This document shows, in pieces, positions 7,896-17,508 of a stretch of 64,000 nucleotides of DNA. Each line of letters begins with the position of its first letter. Within the stretch, counting starts at the first letter, position 1. A program made the translations under genes and the position numbers. The DNA lies in NCBI RefSeq assembly GCF_014207185.1, contig NZ_JACHCP010000007.1, positions 62,001-126,000 on the forward strand, given 5' to 3'. The notes beneath the pieces are model-generated. The model did no database searches. It was not told the origin of the DNA and was given only the letters and a program-made list of their open reading frames with translations. Origin of the DNA: Rhodanobacter sp. A1T4 (GTDB lineage: Bacteria; Pseudomonadota; Gammaproteobacteria; Xanthomonadales; Rhodanobacteraceae).

Positions 7896-8378
7896 CTACT
7901 TGCGCCGCTGGTCGTTGATCGTGGCCAGCAGCACCCTGAGTTTCTTTGACAGCTCGACGCGTTCCTGCTCACCCAGAAAAACGCCGATCTCCATTTCACG
8001 CCCGTGCGATGACAACAGCAGGCGCTGACGACCGTTGCCCGGCTTCAGCAGCACACGCACCCAGTACGACTGGAATTGCGTGCAGCGCCGACTCGGCAGC
8101 AGCTGCACCTCCAGCGACGATGCGTCGAGGGTGATGCGCTCACTGCGATCGCCGGCCCGCCAGGCCACGCTCAACGCACACGAGACAGCCACGGATTCCA
8201 CCAAGGCGAACAGCGGTGCAAACACATTGCCCTGCCACGCGCCCAGTCCCGCTGTTGTCAGCGCCAGTACCGCCAGTACCACGATCAGTCGACGCAGGCC
8301 TCGACGGCTGAGCGCACGATTGGGCTTGAGCCACATCGTCACACACAGCAGATCGTCGGCGACCGGTCGAAGCACGAT
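7896..8378 (-). CDS. DUF2244-family membrane protein
   Basis: About 160 residues. An LKPNRALSRRGLRRL segment is followed by two adjacent hydrophobic helices (LIVVLAVLALTTAGLGAW and VFAPLFALVESVAVSCALSVAW) and a soluble C-terminal half ending near LRVLLATINDQRRK. This is the layout of DUF2244 proteins, which often lie near cytochrome oxidase genes. Function is unknown. The start is uncertain: ATG 8378 (MIVLRPVADD) is chosen because family members have a short lead before the PNR motif; ATG 8336 (MWLKPNRAL) is the alternative. It is upstream of the oxidase operon on the same strand, separated by the inverted-repeat element. Confidence 0.75.
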   Translation of the reverse strand: MVLRPVADDLLCVTMWLKPNRALSRRGLRRLIVVLAVLALTTAGLGAWQGNVFAPLFALVESVAVSCALSVAWRAGDRSERITLDASSLEVQLLPSRRCTQFQSYWVRVLLKPGNGRQRLLLSSHGREMEIGVFLGEQERVELSKKLRVLLATINDQRRK

Positions 8379-8650
8379 CATAAGGATCCAGCGTGCCAGG
8401 AACATCGGGATGATAGGCCCCGGCGCGGCAGCGGGCAAGAATGCCGCGATCTGGAAATGTGACATCAATGAGGAAAAGCGGCCTGTCCACTCATCGACGG
8501 CGTAGTCCAGAACCCCATCGAAAGTTGCCCCGTGTGCCGTTGGCCAATGCAGAGTTGCATCGGAATGCGCCCGGATGACGCACGCAAAAAGCGGGCGCCA
8601 GCGTACAATCCCGCGCTCCCCTCCGCCTCCGCGGATTTTCTGACAAGCCC

Positions 8651-11600
8651 GTGACCCAACCTATTCTCAGCTCCGAACTCCCCGGCGATCCCACGCCTGC
8701 GCGCGCGCGCATCACCGCCGCCTGGCTGCGCGACGAAACCGAAGCGGTCAACGACCTGCTCGCCCAGGCCAGTCTGCCGCCGGTCGAGCGCGAGAAGGTC
8801 ATCGACGTCGCCGCTGACCTGGTCAGCCGGGTACGCCTGCGCGCCAAGGACCAGAGCGTGGTCGAGTCCTTTATGCGTCAGTACGACCTGTCCAGCGAGG
8901 AAGGCGTGCTGCTGATGTGCGTGGCCGAAGCGCTGCTGCGCATTCCGGACAAGGCCACCGCCGACAAACTGATCCGCGACAAGCTCGGCGACGCCAACTG
9001 GAAGAAACACCTCGGCCAGAGCGAGTCGGTGTTCGTCAACGCCTCGACCTGGGGACTGATGCTCACCGGTCATCTGGTGAACCTGGCCGAGGAAACCCGC
9101 CACGACGTCACCAGCGCGCTGCGCCGGCTGGTCGGTCGTGCCGGCGAACCGGCTATCCGTTTGGCCGTGCGCCAGGCCATGCGCATCATGGGCCACCAGT
9201 TCGTGATGGGCCGCACCATCAACGAGGCGCTGGATCGCAGCGCCAAGAAGGAACATGCGGTCTACCGCTATTCCTACGACATGCTCGGCGAGTCGGCGCT
9301 GACCGCGGCCACCGCCGAGCGCTACCAGCAGGATTATCGCGATGCCATAGCAGCCATCGGCGCGCGTGGCCCCTTCGCCAACCATACCGATGCGCCGTCG
9401 ATTTCGGTCAAGCTGTCTGCGCTGCATCCACGCTACGAAGTGGCCAAGCGCGAACGCGCGCGTCGCGAGCTCACCGAGAAGCTGCTGGAACTGTCGCAAC
9501 TGGCAATGAAGTACGGCATAGCGCTGTCGGTCGACGCCGAGGAAGCCGACCGCCTCGAGCTGTCTCTGGACATCATCGGCGACGTCTTCGCGCATCCGTC
9601 GCTGGCTGGCTGGAACGGTCTCGGCATCGTGGTGCAGGCGTATGCCAAACGCACGCCGTTCGTGATCGACTGGCTGATCGAAACCGCGCGTGCGGCAAAA
9701 CGTCGCTGGTACGTGCGCCTCGTCAAGGGGGCCTACTGGGACGCCGAGATCAAGCGCGCGCAGGAAAACGGCCTGCCCGGCTATCCGGTGTTTACGCGCA
9801 AACCGAACACCGACGTGTCCTACCTCGCCTGTGCACGACGCCTGTTCGGCGCCGGCAGCGATCTGATCTATCCACAGTTCGCCACTCACAACGCCCACAC
9901 CATCGCCGCCGTGCATCACATCGCACAGGGCCGGCCTTACGAAAACCAGCGCCTGCACGGCATGGGCACGGATCTGTATGCCGAAGTGATCGGTCCGAAG
10001 AACTTGAATGTGCCGTGCCGCGTGTATGCGCCGGTCGGCACGCACGAGGATCTGCTGCCGTATCTGGTGCGCCGCCTGCTCGAGAACGGTGCCAACACCA
10101 GCTTCGTCAACCGCGTGGTCGATGAGAGCGTGCCGGTACGCGAGTTGGTGGCCGATCCGTGCGAAACCGTGCGCCGCTTTGCTTCGATCCCTCACCCGCG
10201 CATCCCGCTGCCGGTGAATCTCTATGGTGAGAATGCGGCGCTTGCGCAGCATTCAACCAATGTATCCAGGAAGAATTCCATGGGCGTCAACTTTGCCAAC
10301 GACAACGAACTGAAAACCCTCGCCGACGCGGTGAACACCAACGCCGGCCCGTGGAAAGCCGGTCCGCTGGTGCCCAACGCCAGCAGCAGCGGCCCGACCG
10401 TATCGGTGACGAATCCGACCGATCGCCGTCAGATCGTCGGCAGCTATGTCGCCGCCGACAGCGCCACGGTCGACCAGGCGATCACCAGCGCCGTCGCCGC
10501 ACAACCAGGTTGGGATCGCCTACCCGCCGCCAGCCGCGCCGCGATTCTCGAACACGCCGCCGACCAGCTTGAGGCGCGCCGCGGCGAGTTCGTCGCACTG
10601 TGCGTGCGCGAAGCGGGCAAGAGCCTGCCCGATGCGATCGCGGAAATTCGCGAGGCCTCCGACTTCCTGCGCTACTACGCCACCATGGCGCGCCGGCTGT
10701 TCGGTCAACCCGAGCAATTGCCCGGGCCGACCGGTGAAAGTAATCAACTGTTCCTGCACGGCCGCGGCGTGTTCGTCTGCATTAGTCCGTGGAATTTCCC
10801 GCTGGCGATCTTCCTCGGCCAGGTCAGTGCTGCACTGGCCGCGGGTAACGCGGTGATCGCCAAGCCGGCCGAACAGACCACCCTGATTGGCCATCTGGCC
10901 GTGCAGTTGCTGCACGCCGCCGGCGTACCGGTCGACGTGCTGCAGTACTTGCCGGGTGACGGCGCCACGGTCGGTGCGGCGCTGACGAAAGACCCCCGCA
11001 TTGCCGGTGTCGCCTTCACCGGCAGCACCGACACCGCTTGGGCGATCAATCGCTCGCTGGCCGCACGCAACGCACCCATCGCCACGCTGATCGCCGAAAC
11101 CGGTGGCCAGAACGCGATGATCGCCGACTCCTCCGCCCTGCCCGAGCAGATCGTCAAGGACGTGATCGCCTCAGCCTTCCAGTCCGCCGGCCAGCGCTGC
11201 TCGGCCGCGCGCATCCTGTTCGTGCAGGAAGACATCGCCGACAAGGTGATCGCCATGCTCGCCGGCGCGATGGGCGAATTGAAGGTCGGCGACCCCGGCC
11301 AGCTCAGCACCGACGTCGGCCCGGTGATCGATGAAGATGCACGCAAGCTGCTGGTCGATCATGCCGCGCGGATGGATCGTGAAGCGAGGAAGATCGGCGA
11401 AGTAGCGATGGATACATCCGTCACCGACCACGGCACGTTCTTCGCCCCACGCGCCTACGAGATCGCCTCACTTGGCGTCCTGCAGCGCGAGGTGTTCGGC
11501 CCGATCCTGCATCTGATCCGCTGGAAGGGCAGCGAACTGGACAAGGTCGTCGCGCAGATCAACGCCACCGGCTATGGCCTGACGCTGGGCATACACAGTC

Positions 11601-11839
11601 GTATCGACGACACCATCGACTACATCAGCAGCCACGCCCGTGTCGGCAACTGCTACGTCAACCGTAACCAGATCGGCGCGGTCGTCGGCGTGCAGCCGTT
11701 CGGTGGTGAAGGCCTATCCGGCACCGGCCCCAAGGCCGGCGGTCCACACTACCTGCTGCGCTTCGCCAACGAGCGCACGCTCACCGTCAACACCACCGCT
11801 GCCGGCGGCAATGCGTCACTGCTGACCATTGGCGAGTAA
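8651..11839 (+). CDS. putA: Bifunctional proline dehydrogenase / L-glutamate gamma-semialdehyde dehydrogenase
   Basis: A 1062-residue PutA. The N-terminal half carries the proline dehydrogenase TIM barrel (for example SVKLSALHPRYEVAKRER, LVKGAYWDAEIKRAQ, QFATHNAHT) that uses FAD. The C-terminal half is an aldehyde dehydrogenase with the nucleophile in SAGQRCSAARILF and the general base in AETGGQNAMIAD. It oxidises proline to glutamate with substrate channelling, at the membrane face. There is no ribbon-helix-helix DNA-binding domain at the N-terminus, so this is the non-repressor short form. Start is GTG 8651. It is monocistronic, with a strong terminator just downstream. Confidence 0.97.
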   Translation: MTQPILSSELPGDPTPARARITAAWLRDETEAVNDLLAQASLPPVEREKVIDVAADLVSRVRLRAKDQSVVESFMRQYDLSSEEGVLLMCVAEALLRIPDKATADKLIRDKLGDANWKKHLGQSESVFVNASTWGLMLTGHLVNLAEETRHDVTSALRRLVGRAGEPAIRLAVRQAMRIMGHQFVMGRTINEALDRSAKKEHAVYRYSYDMLGESALTAATAERYQQDYRDAIAAIGARGPFANHTDAPSISVKLSALHPRYEVAKRERARRELTEKLLELSQLAMKYGIALSVDAEEADRLELSLDIIGDVFAHPSLAGWNGLGIVVQAYAKRTPFVIDWLIETARAAKRRWYVRLVKGAYWDAEIKRAQENGLPGYPVFTRKPNTDVSYLACARRLFGAGSDLIYPQFATHNAHTIAAVHHIAQGRPYENQRLHGMGTDLYAEVIGPKNLNVPCRVYAPVGTHEDLLPYLVRRLLENGANTSFVNRVVDESVPVRELVADPCETVRRFASIPHPRIPLPVNLYGENAALAQHSTNVSRKNSMGVNFANDNELKTLADAVNTNAGPWKAGPLVPNASSSGPTVSVTNPTDRRQIVGSYVAADSATVDQAITSAVAAQPGWDRLPAASRAAILEHAADQLEARRGEFVALCVREAGKSLPDAIAEIREASDFLRYYATMARRLFGQPEQLPGPTGESNQLFLHGRGVFVCISPWNFPLAIFLGQVSAALAAGNAVIAKPAEQTTLIGHLAVQLLHAAGVPVDVLQYLPGDGATVGAALTKDPRIAGVAFTGSTDTAWAINRSLAARNAPIATLIAETGGQNAMIADSSALPEQIVKDVIASAFQSAGQRCSAARILFVQEDIADKVIAMLAGAMGELKVGDPGQLSTDVGPVIDEDARKLLVDHAARMDREARKIGEVAMDTSVTDHGTFFAPRAYEIASLGVLQREVFGPILHLIRWKGSELDKVVAQINATGYGLTLGIHSRIDDTIDYISSHARVGNCYVNRNQIGAVVGVQPFGGEGLSGTGPKAGGPHYLLRFANERTLTVNTTAAGGNASLLTIGE

Positions 11840-11857
11840 GTTCGACGGTTGATCTGG

Positions 11858-11892
11858 AAAAGGCGCCGAACTCGAAGTTCGGCGCCTTTTTT
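11858..11892 (+). terminator. Rho-independent terminator of putA
   Basis: Fifteen-base perfect arms (AAAAGGCGCCGAACT and complement) with a three-base loop, followed by a T run. It starts 19 bp after the putA stop. Confidence 0.95.
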
Positions 11893-11987
11893 GAGACTCG
11901 GACAAATTCGGACAAATGCTGCTGTGCAACCGCAACAACACCAGCGGTGTGCTACAGATACAGGTCTTCTGCCTATCGAGAATACCG

Positions 11988-13400
11988 ATGAGTCTCCCCG
12001 ACGCAAGCCTTGCCGAACGCCTGCAGCAGTTGCGTGCCGCGCATGCCAAGGACCCGACGCCCGAATGGCCGGCCCGCGCCAAACGGCTGCATGCGCTGGA
12101 GACCATGCTCAACGAGCAGCGCCACACATTTGCCGCCGCGATCAGCGCCGACTTCGGCCAGCGGCCAACCGAAGAAACTGATCTGCTGGAATTTTTCCCG
12201 AGCCTGTCCAGCGTCCGTCACGCATTAAAGAAAGGGCGTGGCTGGATGCGTCCGCAGCGCTCGTTGCCGGGCCTGACGTTTCTGCCGGCACGCAATGTAT
12301 TGATCCCCCAACCGCTGGGCGTGATCGGCATCATCGTGCCGTGGAACTATCCGCTCTATCTGGCCATCGGCCCGCTGGTCGACGCACTGGTCGCAGGCAA
12401 CCGCGCGATGGTGAAGATGAGCGAGTTCACGCCGAGTTTTTCGGCACTGTTCGCCGAACAGATCGCCAAGTATTTCCAGCCGAATGAAGTGACCGTCGTC
12501 ACCGGTGACGCCGAGGTGGCACAGGCATTTTCATCGCTGCCGTTCGACCATCTGCTGTTTACCGGCTCCACCGCTGTCGGCCATCACGTGATGCGGGCCG
12601 CCGCCGCCAACCTGACACCGGTGACGCTGGAGCTCGGCGGCAAGTCACCGGCGATCATCGGCCCCGGCGCGCGCTTCGACAATGCGGTGGAGCGCATCCT
12701 GTTCGGCAAACTCGTGAACGCCGGACAGACCTGCATCGCGCCCGACTACGTGCTGCTGCCGCGCGCGCGCATGGCTGAATTCATCGATGTCGCCAAACGC
12801 ACGGTAACGAAGATGTATCCGCAGCTCGCGCAGAGCAAGCAATACGCCAGCGTCATTTCCGATCGCCAGTACGCGCGCCTGATCGGCCTGCGCGACAAGG
12901 CCGTCGCTGCCGGCGCGAAAGTGCATCTGTTGGGCGACGCGGCGGATGACGCATCGCGCCGCCTGCTGCCGCCGCAGTTGCTCAGCGATGTCGGCGACAG
13001 CATGGACATCATGCGCGACGAAATCTTCGGCCCACTGTTGCCGCTGGTGCCGTATGACACGATGGATGAGGCGGTCGCCTATGTCGCCGCACATCCGCAT
13101 CCGCTGGCGCTGTACCTGTTCGAGGAAGACGGCGCGCTGATCGATTCGGTGCTGGCCCGCACCGTGGCCGGCGGTGTCAGCGTCAACGACACGCTGTATC
13201 ACATCGCCCAGCATGGCCTGCCGTTCGGCGGCGTCGGCCCTTCGGGCATGGGCGGCTATCACGGTGAAGCCGGATTCCGCACGTTCTCGCACATGAAACC
13301 CGTGTTCCGGCAGGCAAGGCTCAACGGCGCCGGCATGCTCGGACCACCGTATGGAGCGTTTTTTCATCGCATGGTAAACATGCTGATCAAACGCGGCTGA
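11988..13400 (+). CDS. Aldehyde dehydrogenase, coniferyl-aldehyde dehydrogenase type
   Basis: A 470-residue NAD(P)-dependent aldehyde dehydrogenase of the shorter group lacking part of the oligomerisation domain. It shows the cofactor-site motif IIVPWNYPLYLAIGPL, LFTGSTAVGHHVM, the general base in TLELGGKSPAIIG, the nucleophilic cysteine in NAGQTCIAPDYVLL and the C-terminal PFGGVGPSGMGGYHGEAGF. The overall style (ISADFGQRPTEETDLLEFFPSLSSVRHALKKGRGWM) matches CalB-type coniferyl aldehyde dehydrogenases. In this setting it more likely oxidises general fatty or aromatic aldehydes. Start ATG 11988 has GAGA ten bases upstream. It stands alone after the putA terminator. Confidence 0.9.
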   Translation: MSLPDASLAERLQQLRAAHAKDPTPEWPARAKRLHALETMLNEQRHTFAAAISADFGQRPTEETDLLEFFPSLSSVRHALKKGRGWMRPQRSLPGLTFLPARNVLIPQPLGVIGIIVPWNYPLYLAIGPLVDALVAGNRAMVKMSEFTPSFSALFAEQIAKYFQPNEVTVVTGDAEVAQAFSSLPFDHLLFTGSTAVGHHVMRAAAANLTPVTLELGGKSPAIIGPGARFDNAVERILFGKLVNAGQTCIAPDYVLLPRARMAEFIDVAKRTVTKMYPQLAQSKQYASVISDRQYARLIGLRDKAVAAGAKVHLLGDAADDASRRLLPPQLLSDVGDSMDIMRDEIFGPLLPLVPYDTMDEAVAYVAAHPHPLALYLFEEDGALIDSVLARTVAGGVSVNDTLYHIAQHGLPFGGVGPSGMGGYHGEAGFRTFSHMKPVFRQARLNGAGMLGPPYGAFFHRMVNMLIKRG

Positions 13401-13615
13401 CTGGCGCATCGGGGCGAGCTCGAATCCGGGCAAACTCCCAGGCAAGCGTGTTTACGGCGGGCACGGCAGGGGGAATGATACGGCGATGGTTCTTGCGGTT
13501 GCCGCTTTCCAACGTTATCTGTAAATCGGTTCGAGCAACCGACGGCTGGCACTGTTACCCTCGTGATCGTCTTGAGCAGCACGACCGGTGTTTGCATAAC
13601 CACGGGAGTACGGCC

Positions 13616-13912
13616 ATGCAATGTTTCGTCTACGCCAGCCTGCGCAAAACCGACAGCTATCTCTGGCTGGCTCGCCGCGACGGCTTCGATGTACTGTCCG
13701 AATCGCTCCTCTTGCTATTGGGCGAGTTGCGCTTCGTGGTCGAAGTGCAGTTGGACGAGCAACGCAAGCTGCCGGTCGAGGACACTGAGCAGGTGCTCGA
13801 CCATCTGCGCACGCAGGGCTGGCATCTGCAGCTGCCGCCGCAACAGACACTGGCCGTCGCCAATCATCCTTCGTACAGGGAAGCCGCCTCGCGGGACGAT
13901 CGCGATGATTGA
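13616..13912 (+). CDS. YcgL domain-containing protein
   Basis: A 98-residue protein starting MQCFVYASLRKTDSYLWLAR, which is the YcgL (DUF709) signature, with the conserved DGFDVLSESLLLLLGELRFV and ending in an acidic/basic tail. The family is small, cytoplasmic, widespread in gammaproteobacteria and of unknown biochemical role. The start at 13616 has GGAG upstream at a good distance; the frame is open further upstream without family similarity. It is flanked by an aldehyde dehydrogenase and the large ankyrin gene on the same strand, but gaps of 111-215 bp make co-transcription uncertain. Confidence 0.9.
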   Translation: MQCFVYASLRKTDSYLWLARRDGFDVLSESLLLLLGELRFVVEVQLDEQRKLPVEDTEQVLDHLRTQGWHLQLPPQQTLAVANHPSYREAASRDDRDD

Positions 13913-14023
13913 AGGCGCGATCTCGGAAATGCCATCGTCGACGCGGAAGAAATCACTGAAAAATAGTACGGGCGTTAACACCAGGTTACCGTCTGAAGTC
14001 GCAACGATTTCTATACTGTCGAT

Positions 14024-17000
14024 ATGACCCAGCCCAAATCACGACGCCGTCCTCCTCTCGTGCAATCCCTCGCCTGGTTCATTCCAGGCTTGTTGGCCAT
14101 CACGGCGGCAGGCTTTGTCACCCACCCGCTGACGTTGATTCCGCTGCTGCTGGCAAATGCACTGACGATGGCCGCGATCTGTCACGCGATCGGTTTCGAT
14201 CCCGAACCGCATTTTGGCCGCACGGTTTTGCGGCGCGGCGCCGCACATCTGGTGATGTTCACTGGCTATACCGTGCTGGTGTTTTTACTGGTGGCGTGGC
14301 CGATGCTGCAGCTGAGCCATACACCCAGCCTCGGCGCCGCTCTTGTTCTGGCGGCCGCGCTGGTGATTGCGCTCGCTGCGCTTTGGCGACTGTGGCCGGC
14401 GTTCGGTCTGGTCTTCGTCTGGGACGATGCCTACCCTGCACAGCGCGACAGTTCCTGGATTTTCACGGCCACCCTGCGCAGCCTGGCTTTCGGTCGGCAT
14501 CTGTCGCACGAGGAGCGTTTCTTCAGCCATTTTCTACCCGCGTCGCTGGCCCTGCTGGTGATGGCCTTCGGCGCAGTCGCACTGACTGGCTTGTATGGTG
14601 TGCTGCCATCCGAGCCACGCATCGCCGCGCTGGCCATTTATGGCGTGGTGCTGCTGCCGCTGGGTAGCCTGATCATCGCCAACCGCACGCTTCGTGCGCT
14701 GCTGTGTGCAAAGAACGTCAAGCAACCTGTGGCGGTCGTCCCGACGGCGATCAAGTCGATTCCGGCAAAGCCGCCGGTCGTCGTGGTGCTGAACGAGCAG
14801 GAACGCACTGCCGGCACACCCGAGCAGGCCAAGGCGTTACTGATCGCCACACGCGATGGCGATATAGACCGTGCGCTTGCCTTGGTCGAAGCCGGCGCCG
14901 ATCCCAATACCGCACCCGTTGCCGATGACCGCGACCAGCGCCCGGTGCTGATGCTCGCCTCGCTGCTGCCAGACATCCGCCTGCTGCGCGCACTGATCGC
15001 CAAGGGCGCCGACGTGAACCGTGACAGCGGCGGCATCACCCCTCTGCTCGCCGCCACCCGCGATAGCTGGCACGGCCGTGCCGAGGCGGTGATGACCCTG
15101 CTCGCCAACGGCGCCAATCCGCTGGCTGCCGACGCCGAGGGCAGCACACCCCTGCACGGCGCGGTGCTCAGCGCCGACGCTGGCGTGGCAGCCATGCTGC
15201 TCGATGCCTCCGCGCCGATCAACGCGCTCACGCGGTCGGGCGTCAGCCCGCTCGCGATTGCCTGCCGCGCCGCCAACTGGCCGCTGGCGAAATTTTTGCT
15301 GGAACACGGCGCCAAGCCCGCACCGGCCAACGGCGAGCCTGCCCTGATTGCCGCTGCGGGTATCGCGGATGACGACGTCACCGGCGTCAAACTGCTGCTC
15401 AAGCATCGCACCGCGGTCAACGCCGTCGATGCCCGTCATCGCAGCGCACTGCTGACCGCCGCTGCCGAAGGCCACGAACAGATCGCCCGGGTGCTGTGCG
15501 CGGCGGGTGCCGACGTTACCCTGGCCGACCATCGTGGCAGCACCGCGTTAATGGAAGCTGCTCGCGCTGGTGCGAGCGGCATCGTGCAGCTACTGGCTGA
15601 AGCGCAGCCCGATGCACGGGCGCGCGATCACCACGGCCGCGATGCGCTCACACTTGCCTGCCAGTCACCGCATGCGCGCGGCGAAACCATCAGCGCCCTG
15701 CTTGCCCTGGGTGCCGAACCCAAGACACCAGGTGGCGATGGCCGCAGCGCGCTCGACCATGCCGCCGCCGCCGGCCGCTGGGATCTGGTCGCCCTGCTCG
15801 ACCCCGACACGCCGCTCCCAGCCAGCCACAGTCGCGACGTGTTGACCGAAGGTGCCGATACGCCGGCGCATCTGCTCGATGCGCTGCGCTTCGCTCATTG
15901 GGCGATCGTTTCAAGCTTTGCCGAGCGCGTACGCGAATGGCCGCAGGGACAGCTGGCGCAGCTGTATCTGGATCTGGCCACGCCTGGCCTAAGTGCTGCG
16001 CGACGCTGGTTGCTCGAGCACGGCCTCGATGCCGAAGCGCGACTGCAGCCGCAGTTGCCGGATGATGCCGATAGCGCGCAAGCCGATGCACCGGCGCTGC
16101 CGCCACTGGGCCGTCGCCTGTTCGACGCCTTGCTGCAGCAGCTGCCGACATCGACCGAAGCGCTGGATGATCTGCTGCAGGCCGGTGCCAGTCCAGCCGG
16201 TGCGGGGCTGTTGGCACAAGCCCTCTCGCGCCTCAACGGCTCGGCACAATGTGCGGCGCTACCACTCAATCTACTCGAACGCGGCGCCGATCCGTTCGGT
16301 GCCGACGCACGCGACCGCACGCCGCTGCATCTCGCTGCGATCAACGGTCAGCTGAGCTTGCTGCAGGCATTGCTGGCGCGCGGTTGCGACCCCAACACGC
16401 GCGACCGCGACGGCCGCACACCGCTGTTTGCCGCACTGGAGCACGGCGCTGAGGCACTGCCGCTGGTGCGCGCGCTGATCGCCCACGGCGCCAATCCCGA
16501 AGCCGCTGACGCCAATGGTGAAACTCCGCTGGGGTTGGCATTGGAGCACCCGGCCGTGGAGCGCTGGCTGGACTGGCACGATTGGTCGCGACCCAACCGG
16601 TCGCTGCGTGCTGACGATCTACCGGCCGCTGCTGCCGTCGGTGCACTCCCCACGGTGCAGCGACTGCTGGAACTCGGTTTCGCCGTCGACACCCAGGACG
16701 ACCAGGGCGCGACTGCGCTACTGCGCGCCTGCGGTGCGGGCCATCGCGAAATCGCCGCAGCGCTGCTCGATGCCGGCGCGAACTCGTCCCTTGCCGCACG
16801 CAGCGGCGTGACACCGCTGGCCGCGGCGGTCGCCGCACGGCGCGAAGCGCTGGTTGGCTTGCTGTTGGAGCACAAGGTCGCGATCGATCAGCGCCTGCCC
16901 AACGACACGACTGCTCTTATGGTGGCCGCCGCCATGGGTCATCCGGAAATCGTCGAGGCTTTGCTCGATGGTGGCGCGGACGTCAACGCGGTGGATGCCG

Positions 17001-17485
17001 GTGGTCGCAGCGCCCTGCACGCCGCCGCGCAGTTCGGCTTTGAACACAATGACAGCCTGCGTGCGCGCCGGCTGTTCGACGGACTGCTCAAGCGCGGCGC
17101 CGACATCAATCAAGCCGACAGCGAGGGCAAGACGCCGTTGCTGTTGCTGCTCGGCGCGCAGCTGCGACCCGGTAGCGATTGCGATGCCACGCATATTGGC
17201 GCGCTGGTGCCGCTGCTGCTGGATGCCGGCGCCAAAGTCGAGCATGCCGACCAGCGCGGTGTTACCGCGTTGCATGCCTGCGCGATGCACGCACTGCTGC
17301 CGCCGGCCCGCGTACTGCTGTCACGCGGCGCCGATCGTCTTGCCGCCGACGCGTTCGGACGCACCGCGGCAGATGTGGCGCGACAGGTGGGCTATATCGA
17401 CATTGCTCACGAACTGGCACCGCGCGTCGGCGCGATTCCCAGTGTGCGGCAGACGCTGCGTCAGCCGGCACAACCAGCGGACTGA
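14024..17485 (+). CDS. Large membrane-anchored ankyrin-repeat protein
   Basis: A 1153-residue protein. The first ~215 residues hold five or six hydrophobic helices (for example LAITAAGFVTHPLTLIPLLL, LVMFTGYTVLVFLLVAWPM, LVLAAALVIALAALW, LALLVMAFGAVALTGL). From about residue 265 to the end there are about 20 ankyrin units of the TPLHxAA...LLxxGADxN type, interrupted by a non-repeat stretch near residues 600-730. The ankyrin part is probably a cytoplasmic protein-binding scaffold anchored at the inner membrane. No enzyme domain is visible. The base composition matches its neighbours. It converges with the glycosyltransferase 23 bp downstream. Partner and function are unknown. Confidence 0.9.
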   Translation: MTQPKSRRRPPLVQSLAWFIPGLLAITAAGFVTHPLTLIPLLLANALTMAAICHAIGFDPEPHFGRTVLRRGAAHLVMFTGYTVLVFLLVAWPMLQLSHTPSLGAALVLAAALVIALAALWRLWPAFGLVFVWDDAYPAQRDSSWIFTATLRSLAFGRHLSHEERFFSHFLPASLALLVMAFGAVALTGLYGVLPSEPRIAALAIYGVVLLPLGSLIIANRTLRALLCAKNVKQPVAVVPTAIKSIPAKPPVVVVLNEQERTAGTPEQAKALLIATRDGDIDRALALVEAGADPNTAPVADDRDQRPVLMLASLLPDIRLLRALIAKGADVNRDSGGITPLLAATRDSWHGRAEAVMTLLANGANPLAADAEGSTPLHGAVLSADAGVAAMLLDASAPINALTRSGVSPLAIACRAANWPLAKFLLEHGAKPAPANGEPALIAAAGIADDDVTGVKLLLKHRTAVNAVDARHRSALLTAAAEGHEQIARVLCAAGADVTLADHRGSTALMEAARAGASGIVQLLAEAQPDARARDHHGRDALTLACQSPHARGETISALLALGAEPKTPGGDGRSALDHAAAAGRWDLVALLDPDTPLPASHSRDVLTEGADTPAHLLDALRFAHWAIVSSFAERVREWPQGQLAQLYLDLATPGLSAARRWLLEHGLDAEARLQPQLPDDADSAQADAPALPPLGRRLFDALLQQLPTSTEALDDLLQAGASPAGAGLLAQALSRLNGSAQCAALPLNLLERGADPFGADARDRTPLHLAAINGQLSLLQALLARGCDPNTRDRDGRTPLFAALEHGAEALPLVRALIAHGANPEAADANGETPLGLALEHPAVERWLDWHDWSRPNRSLRADDLPAAAAVGALPTVQRLLELGFAVDTQDDQGATALLRACGAGHREIAAALLDAGANSSLAARSGVTPLAAAVAARREALVGLLLEHKVAIDQRLPNDTTALMVAAAMGHPEIVEALLDGGADVNAVDAGGRSALHAAAQFGFEHNDSLRARRLFDGLLKRGADINQADSEGKTPLLLLLGAQLRPGSDCDATHIGALVPLLLDAGAKVEHADQRGVTALHACAMHALLPPARVLLSRGADRLAADAFGRTAADVARQVGYIDIAHELAPRVGAIPSVRQTLRQPAQPAD

Positions 17486-17508
17486 TCATCCATCAATCAG
17501 CCGACGAA

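Noticed and set aside
8465-10252. A 595-codon open frame on the minus strand opposite putA
   Set aside because: It is an antisense shadow caused by high GC; composition is odd and putA is clear.
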